A stretch of 64,000 nt of DNA from JAKIVR01 sp035933635 (GCA_035933635.1 DASYYY010000030.1:34720-98719); one strand, 5' to 3'. Shown: positions 28,308-37,333, numbered from the stretch's first letter. The notes: generated from the letters alone by a model not told the origin. Made by a program: numbers and translations.

Positions 28308-28970
28308 ATGAATGCGGAGGAGGCGGTCCCGGAGGCTCCGCCCACCGACACCGAAGGGCAGGATACCCGCCCCGGGGAGCTGCTCATCCCCGAGGACACC
28401 TACCTCACCTCGGGCGTGCACATCGGCACGCAGCAGAAGTCGGCGAGCATGCGCCGCTTCGTCTACAAGATCCGCTACGACGGCCTGTACGTTCTCGACA
28501 TCAAGGAGACCGACCGGCGGATCCGGCTCGCCGCCCAGTTCCTCGCCCGCTTCCCCCCCGACAAGATCCTCGCCGTCAGCCAGCGCCAGTACGGCCAGAA
28601 GCCCGTCCGGTTGTTCTCCAAGAGCATCGGGGCGGTCTCGTTCTCCGAGCGGTTCGTTCCCGGTTGCCTGACCAACCCCGCCCTCGCCGAGTACATCGAG
28701 CCCAAGGTCCTGATGGTCACCGACCCGGCGACCGATCAGCAGGCGCTGAGCGAGGCGGTCTCCATCGGGATCCCGGTCGTGGGGATCTGCGACGTCAACA
28801 ACGAGACGCGCAACGTCGACCTCGTCATCCCCGCCAACAACAAGGGACGAGTCGCCCTCGCCACGGTCTACTGGCTGCTCACCCGCGAGATCCTCAAGAT
28901 CCGCGCCGGGAACGCCGCCGAGGCGCCCGGCTTCACGCTGGGTATCGAGGACTTCCAGGCCGCCCTGTAG
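28308..28970 (+). CDS. rpsB: 30S ribosomal protein uS2
   Basis: Small-subunit ribosomal protein. It has 220 residues, with an acidic N-terminal extension before YLTSGVHIGTQQKSASM. Core motifs are FVYKIRYDGLYVLDI, FVPGCLTNP, VLMVTDPATDQQAL, GIPVVGICDVNN and DLVIPANNKGRVALA. ATG 28308 is used; a GTG one codon earlier is possible. It is the last gene of the pheST-mcm-eno run. Confidence 0.96.
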   Translation: MNAEEAVPEAPPTDTEGQDTRPGELLIPEDTYLTSGVHIGTQQKSASMRRFVYKIRYDGLYVLDIKETDRRIRLAAQFLARFPPDKILAVSQRQYGQKPVRLFSKSIGAVSFSERFVPGCLTNPALAEYIEPKVLMVTDPATDQQALSEAVSIGIPVVGICDVNNETRNVDLVIPANNKGRVALATVYWLLTREILKIRAGNAAEAPGFTLGIEDFQAAL

Positions 28971-29053
28971 GCCCGGCGCGGGCCACGCGCGCAGCGGCCA
29001 CGGCTCCCCTTCAAGCCATCGGCGCGCGCGACGAGCGTCGGCGCTCCGGCCCC

Positions 29054-29059
29054 TTTATT
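29054..29059 (+). promoter_or_regulatory. TATA-like box of the TrmB-family gene
   Basis: TTTATT is centred 26 bp before the GTG at 29082, predicting a leaderless transcript and supporting that start. Confidence 0.5.
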
Positions 29060-29081
29060 CCGTTCTGCGCCAGTTCGGGGC

Positions 29082-30353
29082 GTGCCCAAGCCCAAGAACG
29101 GTCTCCTCGAGATCCTCGTCGCGCGCGGCGTGGCCGAGCCGGCCGCTCGGATCTACCTGGTGGCGGCCCGCGGCTCGCCGCTGACCGCCGCGGAGCTGGC
29201 GCGCTCGACGGCGATCCACCGCGTGCACGGCTACCGGTTCATCCGTGAACTGGTGGCCGAAGGGCTGCTGCGGCCGGTCGGCCAGCGTCCCATGCGATTT
29301 GCCGCCCTACCGGTCGAGGAGCTCGTCGATCAGTGGATCGAACGGACCTCCGGCGAGCTCGAGCGCCTGCGCAAGGACCGCGAGCATCTCCTCGAGGAAT
29401 CCCGTGCCCCCGGGACGGGGTGGGGCGGCTCCGATGTACGCCGGTTCAACATCATCGAAGGGCAGACGGCGATCCAGACCTTCCTCCGTAAGCAGATCGG
29501 CGCGGCCCGCCGGGAACTGCTGATCTCGGTCGGAGGCTTCGCCATCGCCCGGGCCATCGACGGCGGACTCGACCGGGCGATCCGGGAGGCGGCCGAGCGC
29601 GGCATCCGCGTCCGCCTGGTCACCGAGGTCACGGCCTCCAATCTCGGCGAGATCAAGCTGTTCACGCCCGGCACCGAGGTCCGCGCGGCCACACGGATGG
29701 TGACCAACCGGGCGATCCTGATCGACCGCAGCCAGGCGGCGCTGTTCGTCTCGGGTGAGGAGGGGTTCGGCGCGACCGGCGAGGCGCAGGTGCTCCTGGT
29801 GACCACCGACCCGCACTTCCTGACGCTGACCCGCGAGTACCACCAGCGGCTGTGGGCCCACTCGGTCCCGTTCACCGAGCGGGTCGTCGAGCTCGAGAGC
29901 CCGGCCCGGGCGCTGTTGCCCGTCGCGCGGGGCCAGCTCGAGGAGACGTTCCAGCGACTCCGCGAGATCACCGAGCTCGGGATGGCGGCGACCGGGATGC
30001 AAGAGCTCGCGCTCGACCTGCCCGACCTCATCCAGGCGGTCGCGACGCAGATCGGCCATCAGATGGGTGAAGGGATCGAAGGGCGCACCCCCGAGGAGGT
30101 GGCGCGTTCGCTCTCGGAGTTCTATGCCCGCCACGCCACCGGCCGATTGAACGTGATCAAGGACGACCCGCTGACGCTCAAGGTGACGAACTGCTTCGCC
30201 TGCCGCGCGTCGCCCGAGATCGGGCGCGTACTCTGCCCGGGGATGATCGGGGCCGCGCTCGAACGACGGCTCGGGGAGGCGTGGGATGTCTCCAAGCCCG
30301 ACCCGAGTCACCACGCGACGCGCGGTTGCCTGTTCACGTTGACCCAAGGTTGA
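29082..30353 (+). CDS. TrmB-family transcriptional regulator with Cys-rich V4R-like C-terminus
   Basis: A DNA-binding regulator of 423 residues. The N-terminal winged helix (about 10-70, LAARSTAI-type recognition helix then HGYRFIRELVAEGLL) is followed by a short coiled segment and a TrmB/PLD-like effector domain (FLRKQIGAARRELLISVGG, MVTNRAILIDRSQAALFVSG). The last 90 residues carry CFACRASPEIGRVLCPGMIG and a final GCLF. This resembles the V4R-type ligand or metal sensor of some archaeal regulators. It stands alone between uS2 and a convergent regulator; no target is evident. Confidence 0.8.
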   Translation: MPKPKNGLLEILVARGVAEPAARIYLVAARGSPLTAAELARSTAIHRVHGYRFIRELVAEGLLRPVGQRPMRFAALPVEELVDQWIERTSGELERLRKDREHLLEESRAPGTGWGGSDVRRFNIIEGQTAIQTFLRKQIGAARRELLISVGGFAIARAIDGGLDRAIREAAERGIRVRLVTEVTASNLGEIKLFTPGTEVRAATRMVTNRAILIDRSQAALFVSGEEGFGATGEAQVLLVTTDPHFLTLTREYHQRLWAHSVPFTERVVELESPARALLPVARGQLEETFQRLREITELGMAATGMQELALDLPDLIQAVATQIGHQMGEGIEGRTPEEVARSLSEFYARHATGRLNVIKDDPLTLKVTNCFACRASPEIGRVLCPGMIGAALERRLGEAWDVSKPDPSHHATRGCLFTLTQG

Positions 30354-30412
30354 CCGGCACCTCGGTAGGCCCGGGTCAACCCGGGCGCAGGGGACGGCCG
30401 ACGTCGATCCGC

Positions 30413-31441
30413 TCACGGGGCGGATACCGGTCCGCCGCCGGGTGGGACGAAGCGGCCGGTCACTGCGGGTACCACCCGGTCGATTGTCGTACGGAAGATC
30501 TCGATGTTGGCGAGCGTGGAGCGAAGCGTGGGGAGCACTCCCGTTCGACGCGCCGGCGTCGATCCGGCGCTGCCCATCGCGCCGAGGAGAACTCGGGAGT
30601 GGTCTTCGACGTAGAAGAAGGGAGAAACCTCCGCCTCGCCCCGCAGTTTTGTCAGCGTCTCCAACGGCCGCCCCGCCGATCGGATCTGCCCGGTGACGAC
30701 CACGACCGTAGGAGAAGGGACCGAGGCGATCTCCGGCATCTTCGGCGGAAGGAGCTGCCATCGAGGTTCCAGCCACCCGGCGTCCACGAACCAGTTCCTC
30801 CATCTCCGGTCCCGGATCACCTGCCAGGGCAGGACGGACGTGCCCGACGCGCGGGATCCGATCCTCCGTTCGAGGTAGCGAACGAGCGCTGCCGCAGCGC
30901 CTGAGCGGACGCGGCCGGAGCCGGTCGGCGGTGCGAACGAGAGCCCGCGCGGATAGCTGGGCAACGGGCCCATCGCCACCCGCTGCGACCAGAACCCTTC
31001 GAAGTCGAAGAACGCCGCCAGCGCCCCCTGCTCCGCGGTGACGGTAACGCTCCGGTGCGACCGTGCCCAACTCGTGGCGGCGGCGCTTCCCCGACCGGTT
31101 GCGGGGGGCGACATCTCGTGCCGGAGGGTCACGGCAAGGAACGCCTCACCCAGGTCCCAGAGAGCGGCGACCTCGGGGCGCCGTACCCACTCCGCCACGG
31201 CCGACGAATGGAACTCGGCAAAGGGGTGGACCAGCGAGACGCGAAGTGCGTTCACTCCGAGGGGAGCGAGCGCAGGGACTTCGCTCGGGAGCAACCAGCC
31301 GTCGACCTGAGCACGCCGTCGGATCCGCTGGAGGGTGGTGCGCGGAACTCCGGAGCGGGCGATCAATCCCCGGTCGCCGTCGGAGCTGCGGCCGAGTAGG
31401 ACCCGGACCACGGCCGCTTCCGACGGGGTGAGTGGTCGCAT
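30413..31441 (-). CDS. HTH-type putative transcriptional regulator
   Basis: A 342-residue protein. Its first 60 residues look like a winged helix-turn-helix (LTPSEAAVVRVLLG, then GLIARSGVPRTTLQRIRRRAQVDG). The rest, about 280 residues, has mixed alpha/beta character. I do not recognise it. It is divergent from the surface-protein gene at 31554, with 112 bases between them, and so is a candidate regulator of that gene. This is inference from layout. Confidence 0.65.
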   Translation of the reverse strand: MRPLTPSEAAVVRVLLGRSSDGDRGLIARSGVPRTTLQRIRRRAQVDGWLLPSEVPALAPLGVNALRVSLVHPFAEFHSSAVAEWVRRPEVAALWDLGEAFLAVTLRHEMSPPATGRGSAAATSWARSHRSVTVTAEQGALAAFFDFEGFWSQRVAMGPLPSYPRGLSFAPPTGSGRVRSGAAAALVRYLERRIGSRASGTSVLPWQVIRDRRWRNWFVDAGWLEPRWQLLPPKMPEIASVPSPTVVVVTGQIRSAGRPLETLTKLRGEAEVSPFFYVEDHSRVLLGAMGSAGSTPARRTGVLPTLRSTLANIEIFRTTIDRVVPAVTGRFVPPGGGPVSAP

Positions 31442-31553
31442 CCGGCCCAGCAGGAGAACCGGAGGCTTACCCCCATCGTCGGAAGCTCGCTCCGGTTCCG
31501 GCGCCGCGGGCGGAGCTAGCGTTCATCCCGCCGAAGCGTCTTCATGGCCGCAC

Positions 31554-32555
31554 ATGACTCGAGGCACCGAGGGGTGGACGCGTTCGCGATCCGGATCGAC
31601 TCGAGTCGCTCGATCCGACGTGTTCCGCTCGGCGGTCGTCGTCGCGCTCGGCGTGTTGGCGCTCGGCCTTCCCGCGACGACGGTGAGCGGGCTCTCCCAC
31701 TCCGGAACTCTCTTCTCAGCGGGCGGACCGGCGAACCCGCCCACGGTCGCCTGCGGCCTCCTGCCGAACATGTACCCCATACTGAACACAGGTGCCAACA
31801 GCACTCCCTTTCCGAGTCCCTTCCCCAAGTTCCCAACCCTGAACTTCACGAACAACTCGAGCGGTGGCCGGGGCAACGTGACGATGCCGCCGGGACTGAA
31901 CTTCTCGTGGTGGAACGTGACCGTCGGTCAGGTGCGACTCGTATGGTCGGAGGTGTGCACGGCCCCCGCGTTCGTGCAGCTCGTCACCTCCCAGCCGCCT
32001 CAGAATTTCTCCCAAGGATGGTCGGGGAACACCATCAACCATACCGCCGCGATCTCGGTCGGCTACGACTGGGTGGCCGCGTGCCAAGGGAATCTCTCCT
32101 CTCCTTGGGGGTCCGCCAACGCCTCGAGCCGCGTTCCCTCCTATGCCAATGGCACCCAGTGCACCAACCAGGAGTACTGGAGCGGGGAGTTCCTACCGAA
32201 CGGTACCGAGAACGTCTCGGGGCCGTACCGGTTTGAGGGAATCGCGGTCTATAACGGCCCCGCGACGAGCCCGCCGCCCTCCACAGGTTCGCTCTATCTC
32301 GGAACTCCCGTCTGGGTGATCGTCGCGGCCGTAGCGGCCGCGGCCGGTATCGCAGCGGCCGTGGGGGTGGCCAGCGCCCGCCCGCGCGAAAACGCGACCG
32401 CCGACTCCTCGCGCCGGTTCGAACTCCCTGACGATCCTCCGCCTCGGTCGCGCGCTTCCGAGACCGCCGGCGGGACCCCGTCTCCCGATTCCGCGGTGGG
32501 TACAGCCTCGGCTCGGTCGGACGGGGAACCCGATCCGCTCGCGGATCTCCTGTAG
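31554..32555 (+). CDS. Secreted or membrane-anchored surface protein of unknown function
   Basis: A protein of 333 residues from the ATG at 31554. Residues about 22-46 form a signal peptide (FRSAVVVALGVLALGLPA). The outer domain of about 200 residues is rich in Asn, Ser and Thr, with many N-x-S/T sites. It has paired cysteines in SEVCTAPA, AACQGN and GTQCTN. One membrane helix (about 250-275, VWVIVAAVAAAAGIAAAVG) precedes a disordered cytosolic tail. I recognise no enzyme motif. The frame is open upstream to 31335, but that part is Arg/Ser-rich and overlaps the divergent gene, so it is excluded. Confidence 0.7.
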   Translation: MTRGTEGWTRSRSGSTRVARSDVFRSAVVVALGVLALGLPATTVSGLSHSGTLFSAGGPANPPTVACGLLPNMYPILNTGANSTPFPSPFPKFPTLNFTNNSSGGRGNVTMPPGLNFSWWNVTVGQVRLVWSEVCTAPAFVQLVTSQPPQNFSQGWSGNTINHTAAISVGYDWVAACQGNLSSPWGSANASSRVPSYANGTQCTNQEYWSGEFLPNGTENVSGPYRFEGIAVYNGPATSPPPSTGSLYLGTPVWVIVAAVAAAAGIAAAVGVASARPRENATADSSRRFELPDDPPPRSRASETAGGTPSPDSAVGTASARSDGEPDPLADLL

Positions 32556-32664
32556 GCGCGGTCCAGCATCGCCTTCCAGCCCGCAGGAGACTCGGTCCCG
32601 AGTCGATCCGCGCCGCTCGCGAGGGAAATCATCTTGGCGCTCGGGGCCTGCGTAGCCGCCGAGC

Positions 32665-34248
32665 ATGAGCGCCCGCGATACCGACGATCACCGGCTCGAC
32701 CACGTGGTCGTGCTGATGTTCGAGAATCGCTCGTTCGACAACCTCCTCGGCTACCTGTACACTCCGGCGGAGGTCCCGGAGTTCGAAGGGGTTGGCGGTC
32801 GCTCATGGACCAATCCGCTCCCAGAGGTATCGGGTCTGGCGGGGGATGCCCCCGTCGCCGTCCATCCGGCTACCTCGATGGCCACGCCGTATCCGGATCC
32901 CGGTGAGGAGTACCTGCACATCAACACGCAACTGTTCGGGGTCGTCGCACCGGAGTCGAACCGGTTCGCCGACGTCCGGGACATGAAGCCGCCCTTCAAC
33001 GCCCCGAGCGGCGGCCCGGCTGCCGCTCCGCCGATGAACGGCTTCGTCGGGGACTACGTCGGGGCGTTCCGGGAACAGATGGGCCGCCTGCCGACCGTGA
33101 AGGAGTATTCGCAGATCATGGCCTCCTTCACCCCCGAGCAGGTACCGGTGCTCTCGGGGCTGGCGCGGGGGTTCGCGGTGTTCGACCGCTGGTTTTGCGA
33201 GGTGCCATCACAGACCTACCCGAACCGCTCGTTCTTCCACGCGGGGACCTCCTCGGGGTTCGTCCTCAACGGTCCGCCCGGGAAGTTCGCCTCCCGCAAC
33301 GACGCTCCGACGATCTTCGAGGCGCTCGAGCGGGTGGGGAAGACCTGGAAGGTCTACGTCGATCCCGCCCAGATCCTTCCCGCGACGGCGCTCATCCACG
33401 CCCGTCGCCTCGCGCCGAAGTTCGCCACCAACTTCCGGACCCACTTCGACTTCTACGACGACGCCGCCCGGGGTCTGCTCCCCAATTACTCGTTCCTGGA
33501 GCCGAACATGTTCCACCCCCACACCGATATGCACCCGCACTCAGGTGCCCGGCTCGCCGAGGACCTGCGTCTTCCCGCCCCCGACACGCTGCGCGGAGGC
33601 GAGCAGCTGCTCGCGCAGGTGTACGATTCGGTCCGGACCTCATCGACCGAGCCCGGCTCGAACTGGCGGAACACCCTACTCCTGGTCACGTTCGACGAGC
33701 ACGGCGGGACCTTCGATCACGTGCCGCCGCCCGCGGCGGTAGCGCCCGACGATTCCGTTCGTGAGCAAGGATTCCCGTTCGACCGGCTCGGGGTGCGGAT
33801 CCCCACGGTCGCGGTCTCGGCGTGGGTCGACGAACGAAGTCTGATCTCGTCGACGTTTCAGAGCACTTCGGTGTTGCGGACCCTGCGCGAGTGGTGGGGG
33901 GTCAGCGACCCGCTCACCCGGAGAGATGCATCGGCGCCGAGCCTGCTACCGGTCCTGTCCCGGTCCGCCCCGCGGGACCCCGAACTTTGGGTCCGAGTCG
34001 CACCGAGGAAACCCGGGATCCTTGAGAAGGTCGAGGACGCGGCACTTCGGGAGGTCGAAGCGCTCACCGCCCCGATGGGGCGGTTGGAGCGCGATACGCT
34101 GGGCGAGGCTCTGGTCCACGAGGCCCGGACCCAGGGCGCCCCACCCCCGACGGAGATCGACCGGATCTCCCATCCGAACGCCCACGAGCACTTTCGGCGC
34201 ATAGGTTCGGAGTACTTTCCCGGAGTGATCTCCGGCCGGCAGCACTAG
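32665..34248 (+). CDS. Phosphoesterase family protein (phospholipase C / acid phosphatase type)
   Basis: Likely hydrolyses phosphoesters. It has 527 residues. The family nucleophile motif is FENRSFDNLLGY (Glu20, Ser23, Asp25). Other features are SQTYPNRSFFHAGTS, LEPNMFHPHTD and the metal-binding TFDEHGGTFDHVPPP near residue 355. These fit the PF04185 family, which includes phospholipase C and AcpA. Most relatives are secreted, but there is no signal peptide here, so this one seems cytosolic. The substrate is unknown. Confidence 0.88.
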   Translation: MSARDTDDHRLDHVVVLMFENRSFDNLLGYLYTPAEVPEFEGVGGRSWTNPLPEVSGLAGDAPVAVHPATSMATPYPDPGEEYLHINTQLFGVVAPESNRFADVRDMKPPFNAPSGGPAAAPPMNGFVGDYVGAFREQMGRLPTVKEYSQIMASFTPEQVPVLSGLARGFAVFDRWFCEVPSQTYPNRSFFHAGTSSGFVLNGPPGKFASRNDAPTIFEALERVGKTWKVYVDPAQILPATALIHARRLAPKFATNFRTHFDFYDDAARGLLPNYSFLEPNMFHPHTDMHPHSGARLAEDLRLPAPDTLRGGEQLLAQVYDSVRTSSTEPGSNWRNTLLLVTFDEHGGTFDHVPPPAAVAPDDSVREQGFPFDRLGVRIPTVAVSAWVDERSLISSTFQSTSVLRTLREWWGVSDPLTRRDASAPSLLPVLSRSAPRDPELWVRVAPRKPGILEKVEDAALREVEALTAPMGRLERDTLGEALVHEARTQGAPPPTEIDRISHPNAHEHFRRIGSEYFPGVISGRQH

Positions 34249-34290
34249 CGGTTGACCGACGTAACTTCCGTCGCCCCGGGGGGTGGCATC

Positions 34291-34701
34291 TCAGGTTCCA
34301 GAGATCACGGGGCCGTGTTCTTGCCGAGGTGCACTCCGACGGCGGGGTCTCCGTTGGGGTCGATTTGGTCGAAAAGGGGCCGAAGCGGGGGACCACTGGT
34401 GCGCTTCCAACCGCACACGACCCGCGGCGAAGGTGACCCCTTCGAGCGTCAACCGCAGCCGCTGCTCGGCGCCGTCGGGACCCGGGAGCGCGATCCGGCC
34501 TCCGGCCGCTACCACCCGATGCCACGGCAAGCCGCTCCCGGAGACCAGCGCTCGGACGGCCAGTCTCGCCGCCCCCGGATAACCGGCCAGCTCCGCCACC
34601 TGCCCATAGGTGACGACACGGCCGCGCGGGATGCGCGAGATGACCGCACGGATTCTCCGGATCGGCCCGTCGGCCGTTCGGCCAGGTCTCGGTCCACCCA
34701 T
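34291..34701 (-). CDS. atl: Alkyltransferase-like protein (ATL; MGMT-fold, no acceptor cysteine)
   Basis: Related to O6-alkylguanine-DNA alkyltransferase. Residues 14-70 carry the DNA-binding region (RIPRGRVVTYGQVAELAG, GAARLAVRAL with the helix-turn-helix). The active site reads PWHRV (59-63) where true transferases have PCHRV. Trp in place of the acceptor Cys is the hallmark of ATL proteins, which bind alkylated guanine and flag it for nucleotide excision repair. The reading from ATG 34701 has 136 residues; the frame is open further upstream. The tail is Arg/Pro-rich. Confidence 0.85.
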   Translation of the reverse strand: MGGPRPGRTADGPIRRIRAVISRIPRGRVVTYGQVAELAGYPGAARLAVRALVSGSGLPWHRVVAAGGRIALPGPDGAEQRLRLTLEGVTFAAGRVRLEAHQWSPASAPFRPNRPQRRPRRRSAPRQEHGPVISGT

Positions 34702-34829
34702 GCGTAGCCCCCCCAGGGATGTCGAGGCGGCGGAGGCTTTGAGGACGAACGGTCCTCTGCCGCCGAACAACGAACGCGCATCCACCCCCATGTGGAGGGA
34801 CCGGTCCGAGGTCCGTGCTACGTCGACAC

Positions 34830-34863
34830 ATGGTGTATCACATGTAGTTACAAGCGGTACACG
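34830..34863 (+). promoter_or_regulatory. Cluster of TGTA/TACA inverted repeats before the tfb promoter
   Basis: ACATG...CATGT (34829-34845), TGTAGTTACA (34843-34852) and GTGTA...TACAC (34833-34862) overlap just upstream of the TATA box at 34877. The spacing suggests a dimeric repressor or activator site. No known regulator is assigned. Confidence 0.4.
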
Positions 34864-34876
34864 TTTCGCATTAAGG

Positions 34877-34884
34877 TATAAATA
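34877..34884 (+). promoter_or_regulatory. TATA box of tfb
   Basis: TATAAATA with an upstream purine pair predicts transcription from about 34905, ten bases before the ATG at 34915. This rules out longer starts. Confidence 0.65.
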
Positions 34885-34914
34885 CTGCCGTTGGGTTGCG
34901 CGACCCGGGATTAT

Positions 34915-35973
34915 ATGAAGCGTCCTACTCCAGTGGCGCCGCCCGAAGTCGGCGCCGAAGTCGACGCCCCGGCGACGCCGGACGTCTGCCCGAACTGTGG
35001 GTCCACCCACCTCACCCGCGACGACGTCCGCGGGGAGATCGTGTGCGCCGACTGCGGCCTCGTTGTGGATGCGAGCGCGCTCGTCTCCGACCGTGGCCAG
35101 CGGGGCAGCAAGGAGGACACCGGTCGCGAGGCCCGAGGCTGGGGCCCGGTCATTTCGCCGCTGATGCCCGACAAGGGATTGTTCAGCGAGATCGGCGTCC
35201 CGACCCGGGACTTCCAGGGCAACTCGCTCTCGCGCAACACCTCCCTCAAGTTCTACCACCTGAGGAAGCTCAACCATCGGCTCCGCGCTGCGCGCACCCA
35301 CCAGCGCAACCTGGTCGTGGCGCTCGGTGAGCTCAACCGGCTCGCCGGGGTCCTCGGCCTCTCTCGGGAGGTCAAGGAGTCGGCGACCTACATCTACCGA
35401 CGGGCGCTCGAGCACAAGGCCACGCGCGGCAAGAAGATCGTCGCGCTCGTCGCCGCCAGCGTCTACGCGGCCTGCCGGCAGTGCCACGTGCCGCGGACGA
35501 TGAAGGAGATCATCGCCCACTCCAAGGCGACGAAGATCGAGGTCGGCCGGGCCTACACGCTGCTCGCGCGGGAGCTCAAGCTCGGGCTGAAGCCCGTCGA
35601 GCCGCGCGATTACCTCGTGCGGTTCACCCAGGACCTCAACCTCTCCAAGGAGGTCCGGGCGAAGGTGCTCAACCTCCTCGAGCAGGTCGAGCAGGTCTAC
35701 TCCACGAGCGGTGTGCTCCCCAACGGTATCCTGGCGACGATCATCTACATCGCCTCGAACCTGATGGGCGAGCCGAGGAGCCAGGACCGCATCGCGGCGG
35801 TCGCGAACGTGACGCCCGTCACGATCCGCAACCACTACAAGGAACTGCTCGACCTCCTGGGTCTGCCCAAGAACCTCGCCAACCCCCAGGCCCGCGGTAC
35901 CCTGCCCGGTGCGATCCCCCGGCCGGGGACCGTGCCCAAGGTCGAGGAGCACGCGCTCGCCGCCGGAATGTAG
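34915..35973 (+). CDS. tfb: Transcription initiation factor B (TFB)
   Basis: Recruits RNA polymerase to TBP-bound promoters. It has 352 residues. The N-terminal zinc ribbon has Cys25, Cys28, Cys44 and Cys47 (CPNCG, CADCG). The B-reader/linker is GWGPVISPLMPDKGLFSEIG, and two cyclin folds follow (about 110-210 and 215-310). The second contains the helix-turn-helix RIAAVANVTPVTIRNHYKEL, which contacts BRE. The C-terminal tail is Pro-rich. The gene is followed by a clear terminator. Confidence 0.97.
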   Translation: MKRPTPVAPPEVGAEVDAPATPDVCPNCGSTHLTRDDVRGEIVCADCGLVVDASALVSDRGQRGSKEDTGREARGWGPVISPLMPDKGLFSEIGVPTRDFQGNSLSRNTSLKFYHLRKLNHRLRAARTHQRNLVVALGELNRLAGVLGLSREVKESATYIYRRALEHKATRGKKIVALVAASVYAACRQCHVPRTMKEIIAHSKATKIEVGRAYTLLARELKLGLKPVEPRDYLVRFTQDLNLSKEVRAKVLNLLEQVEQVYSTSGVLPNGILATIIYIASNLMGEPRSQDRIAAVANVTPVTIRNHYKELLDLLGLPKNLANPQARGTLPGAIPRPGTVPKVEEHALAAGM

Positions 35974-35991
35974 TCGCGACCGACGCGCTCC

Positions 35992-36028
35992 GGCCGCCAC
36001 TTCCGGTGGCGGCCCCCAACCCCTTTTT
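35992..36028 (+). terminator. Intrinsic-type terminator after tfb
   Basis: GGCCGCCAC (35992-36000) pairs with GTGGCGGCC (36006-36014) across a five-base loop. CCC and a run of five T's follow within about ten bases. Confidence 0.7.
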
Positions 36029-36115
36029 CTTCCGCCCGCGCGCCGGTCGCCGCGCGGGACCAACGACCTCGGTTGGAATCGGGACCCGTTATCTCGACGA
36101 CCGCATCGGTGAGCT

Positions 36116-37333
36116 GTGAGCCCCTCGACCACGCTGAGCTACTCGTCGGTGCGGACCTACCTGGAGTGTCCGCTCCGTTGGAAGTACCTCTACATCGACA
36201 AGATCCCCGAGGCGCCGAGGGGATACTTCTCGTTCGGCCGGACGGTCCATTCGGTCCTCGAAGAGCTCATCCGGCCGCTCGTCGTTCCACTGGCCCGTAG
36301 CACGCCGAGCGGCCAGACGCAACGCACCCTCGAGCAGTTCGTCTCCCCGAGCGCCTCCGGCAGCGCCCCGACGCCGATGGCCGAGGACGAGCTGATGCGG
36401 ACCTATGAGCGCCTCTGGGTCTCCGAGGGGTACACGAGCCCGGAGGAGGAGCAGCGCTACCGAGCCCTCGGACGAGAGATCCTGCTGCGGTACTATCGTC
36501 AGCTCGTCCAGGCTCCCCCCGCACCGGTCGCCGTGGAAGAGCACCTCGAGGCCCGCTGGGACGGCATCCCGATCCACGGCTACGTCGACCGGATTGACCT
36601 CCGGCCCTCGGGCGGCCTCGAGGTCCTCGATTACAAGACGACCCGTGGACTTTCCCAGGCCGACGCCCAGGGCTCCGACCAACTCTCCTTCTACCAGGTA
36701 CTCGTCGAACGCAACTACAAGGCCCCCGTCGAGTCGCTCGCGCTCTACGACCTCCGCGGGAGCCTGACGCTCCGCGTCCCGAGCCGCAGCGCCGAAGAGC
36801 TCCGACCCCTGAGTGTGGGGGTCGGCGAGGTCGCCGACGGGCTCCGGGCCGAGGCCTACGAGCCGACGCCGGGCCGCCACTGCCAACGGTGCGAGTTCCG
36901 CGGCCGTTGCCCGGAGTTCCGCGAGGTGCCCGAGTCGGAGAGGGCGCGGATGACCCAGCTGGTCGACCGGTTCGTGCAATTGAGGGATGACGAGAGCCGG
37001 GTGGACTCCGAGCTCCGAAGGGTTGCCGAGGAGCTCCACGCGGAGGCCGAGCGGCTCGGACTGCATCGGGTCGAAGGGACGAGCGGCACGGCGCTGCGGC
37101 GTCGCGAGGAGCGCTGGAGCTTCCCGCCGGAGGCGGTGCGGCCGTTCCTGACGCGCGGCGACCTGCTCGACCGGCTGCGTCTTCCCGAAGGCGCCGAGGT
37201 CAAGCGGCTGCTCAAGGACCCGTCGATCGACCCCGAGCTGCGCCGCCGCCTCTCCGAGAGCGGGCGGCGCTCGGTCCGCTGGTTCTGGGAGGTCGACGCC
37301 GACGGCGCGAGCCCGAATTCGCGAAACGGCTAA
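36116..37333 (+). CDS. RecB/Cas4-like PD-(D/E)XK nuclease family protein
   Basis: Predicted DNA exonuclease of 405 residues. The N-terminal YSSVRTYLECPLRWKYLY carries the first cluster Cys18. FGRTVHSVLEEL holds the family His, EVLDYKTTRG (about 180) the catalytic Asp and Lys, and QLSFYQVLVE the following Gln. CQRCEFRGRCPEF near 260-270 supplies three more cysteines for a [4Fe-4S] cluster, as in AddB and Cas4. The remaining 130 residues are charged and helical. No cas genes are nearby, so a repair role is more likely. TTATCT at 36089-36094 fits a leaderless GTG start. Confidence 0.82.
   Translation: MSPSTTLSYSSVRTYLECPLRWKYLYIDKIPEAPRGYFSFGRTVHSVLEELIRPLVVPLARSTPSGQTQRTLEQFVSPSASGSAPTPMAEDELMRTYERLWVSEGYTSPEEEQRYRALGREILLRYYRQLVQAPPAPVAVEEHLEARWDGIPIHGYVDRIDLRPSGGLEVLDYKTTRGLSQADAQGSDQLSFYQVLVERNYKAPVESLALYDLRGSLTLRVPSRSAEELRPLSVGVGEVADGLRAEAYEPTPGRHCQRCEFRGRCPEFREVPESERARMTQLVDRFVQLRDDESRVDSELRRVAEELHAEAERLGLHRVEGTSGTALRRREERWSFPPEAVRPFLTRGDLLDRLRLPEGAEVKRLLKDPSIDPELRRRLSESGRRSVRWFWEVDADGASPNSRNG

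Noticed and set aside
31335..31553. Upstream extension of the surface-protein frame
   Set aside because: It is Arg/Ser-rich, overlaps the divergent regulator gene and lies before a clear signal peptide start at 31554.
36116..37333. Reading the RecB-like nuclease as Cas4 of a CRISPR system
   Set aside because: It is about twice Cas4 length and has no cas1, cas2 or repeats nearby.
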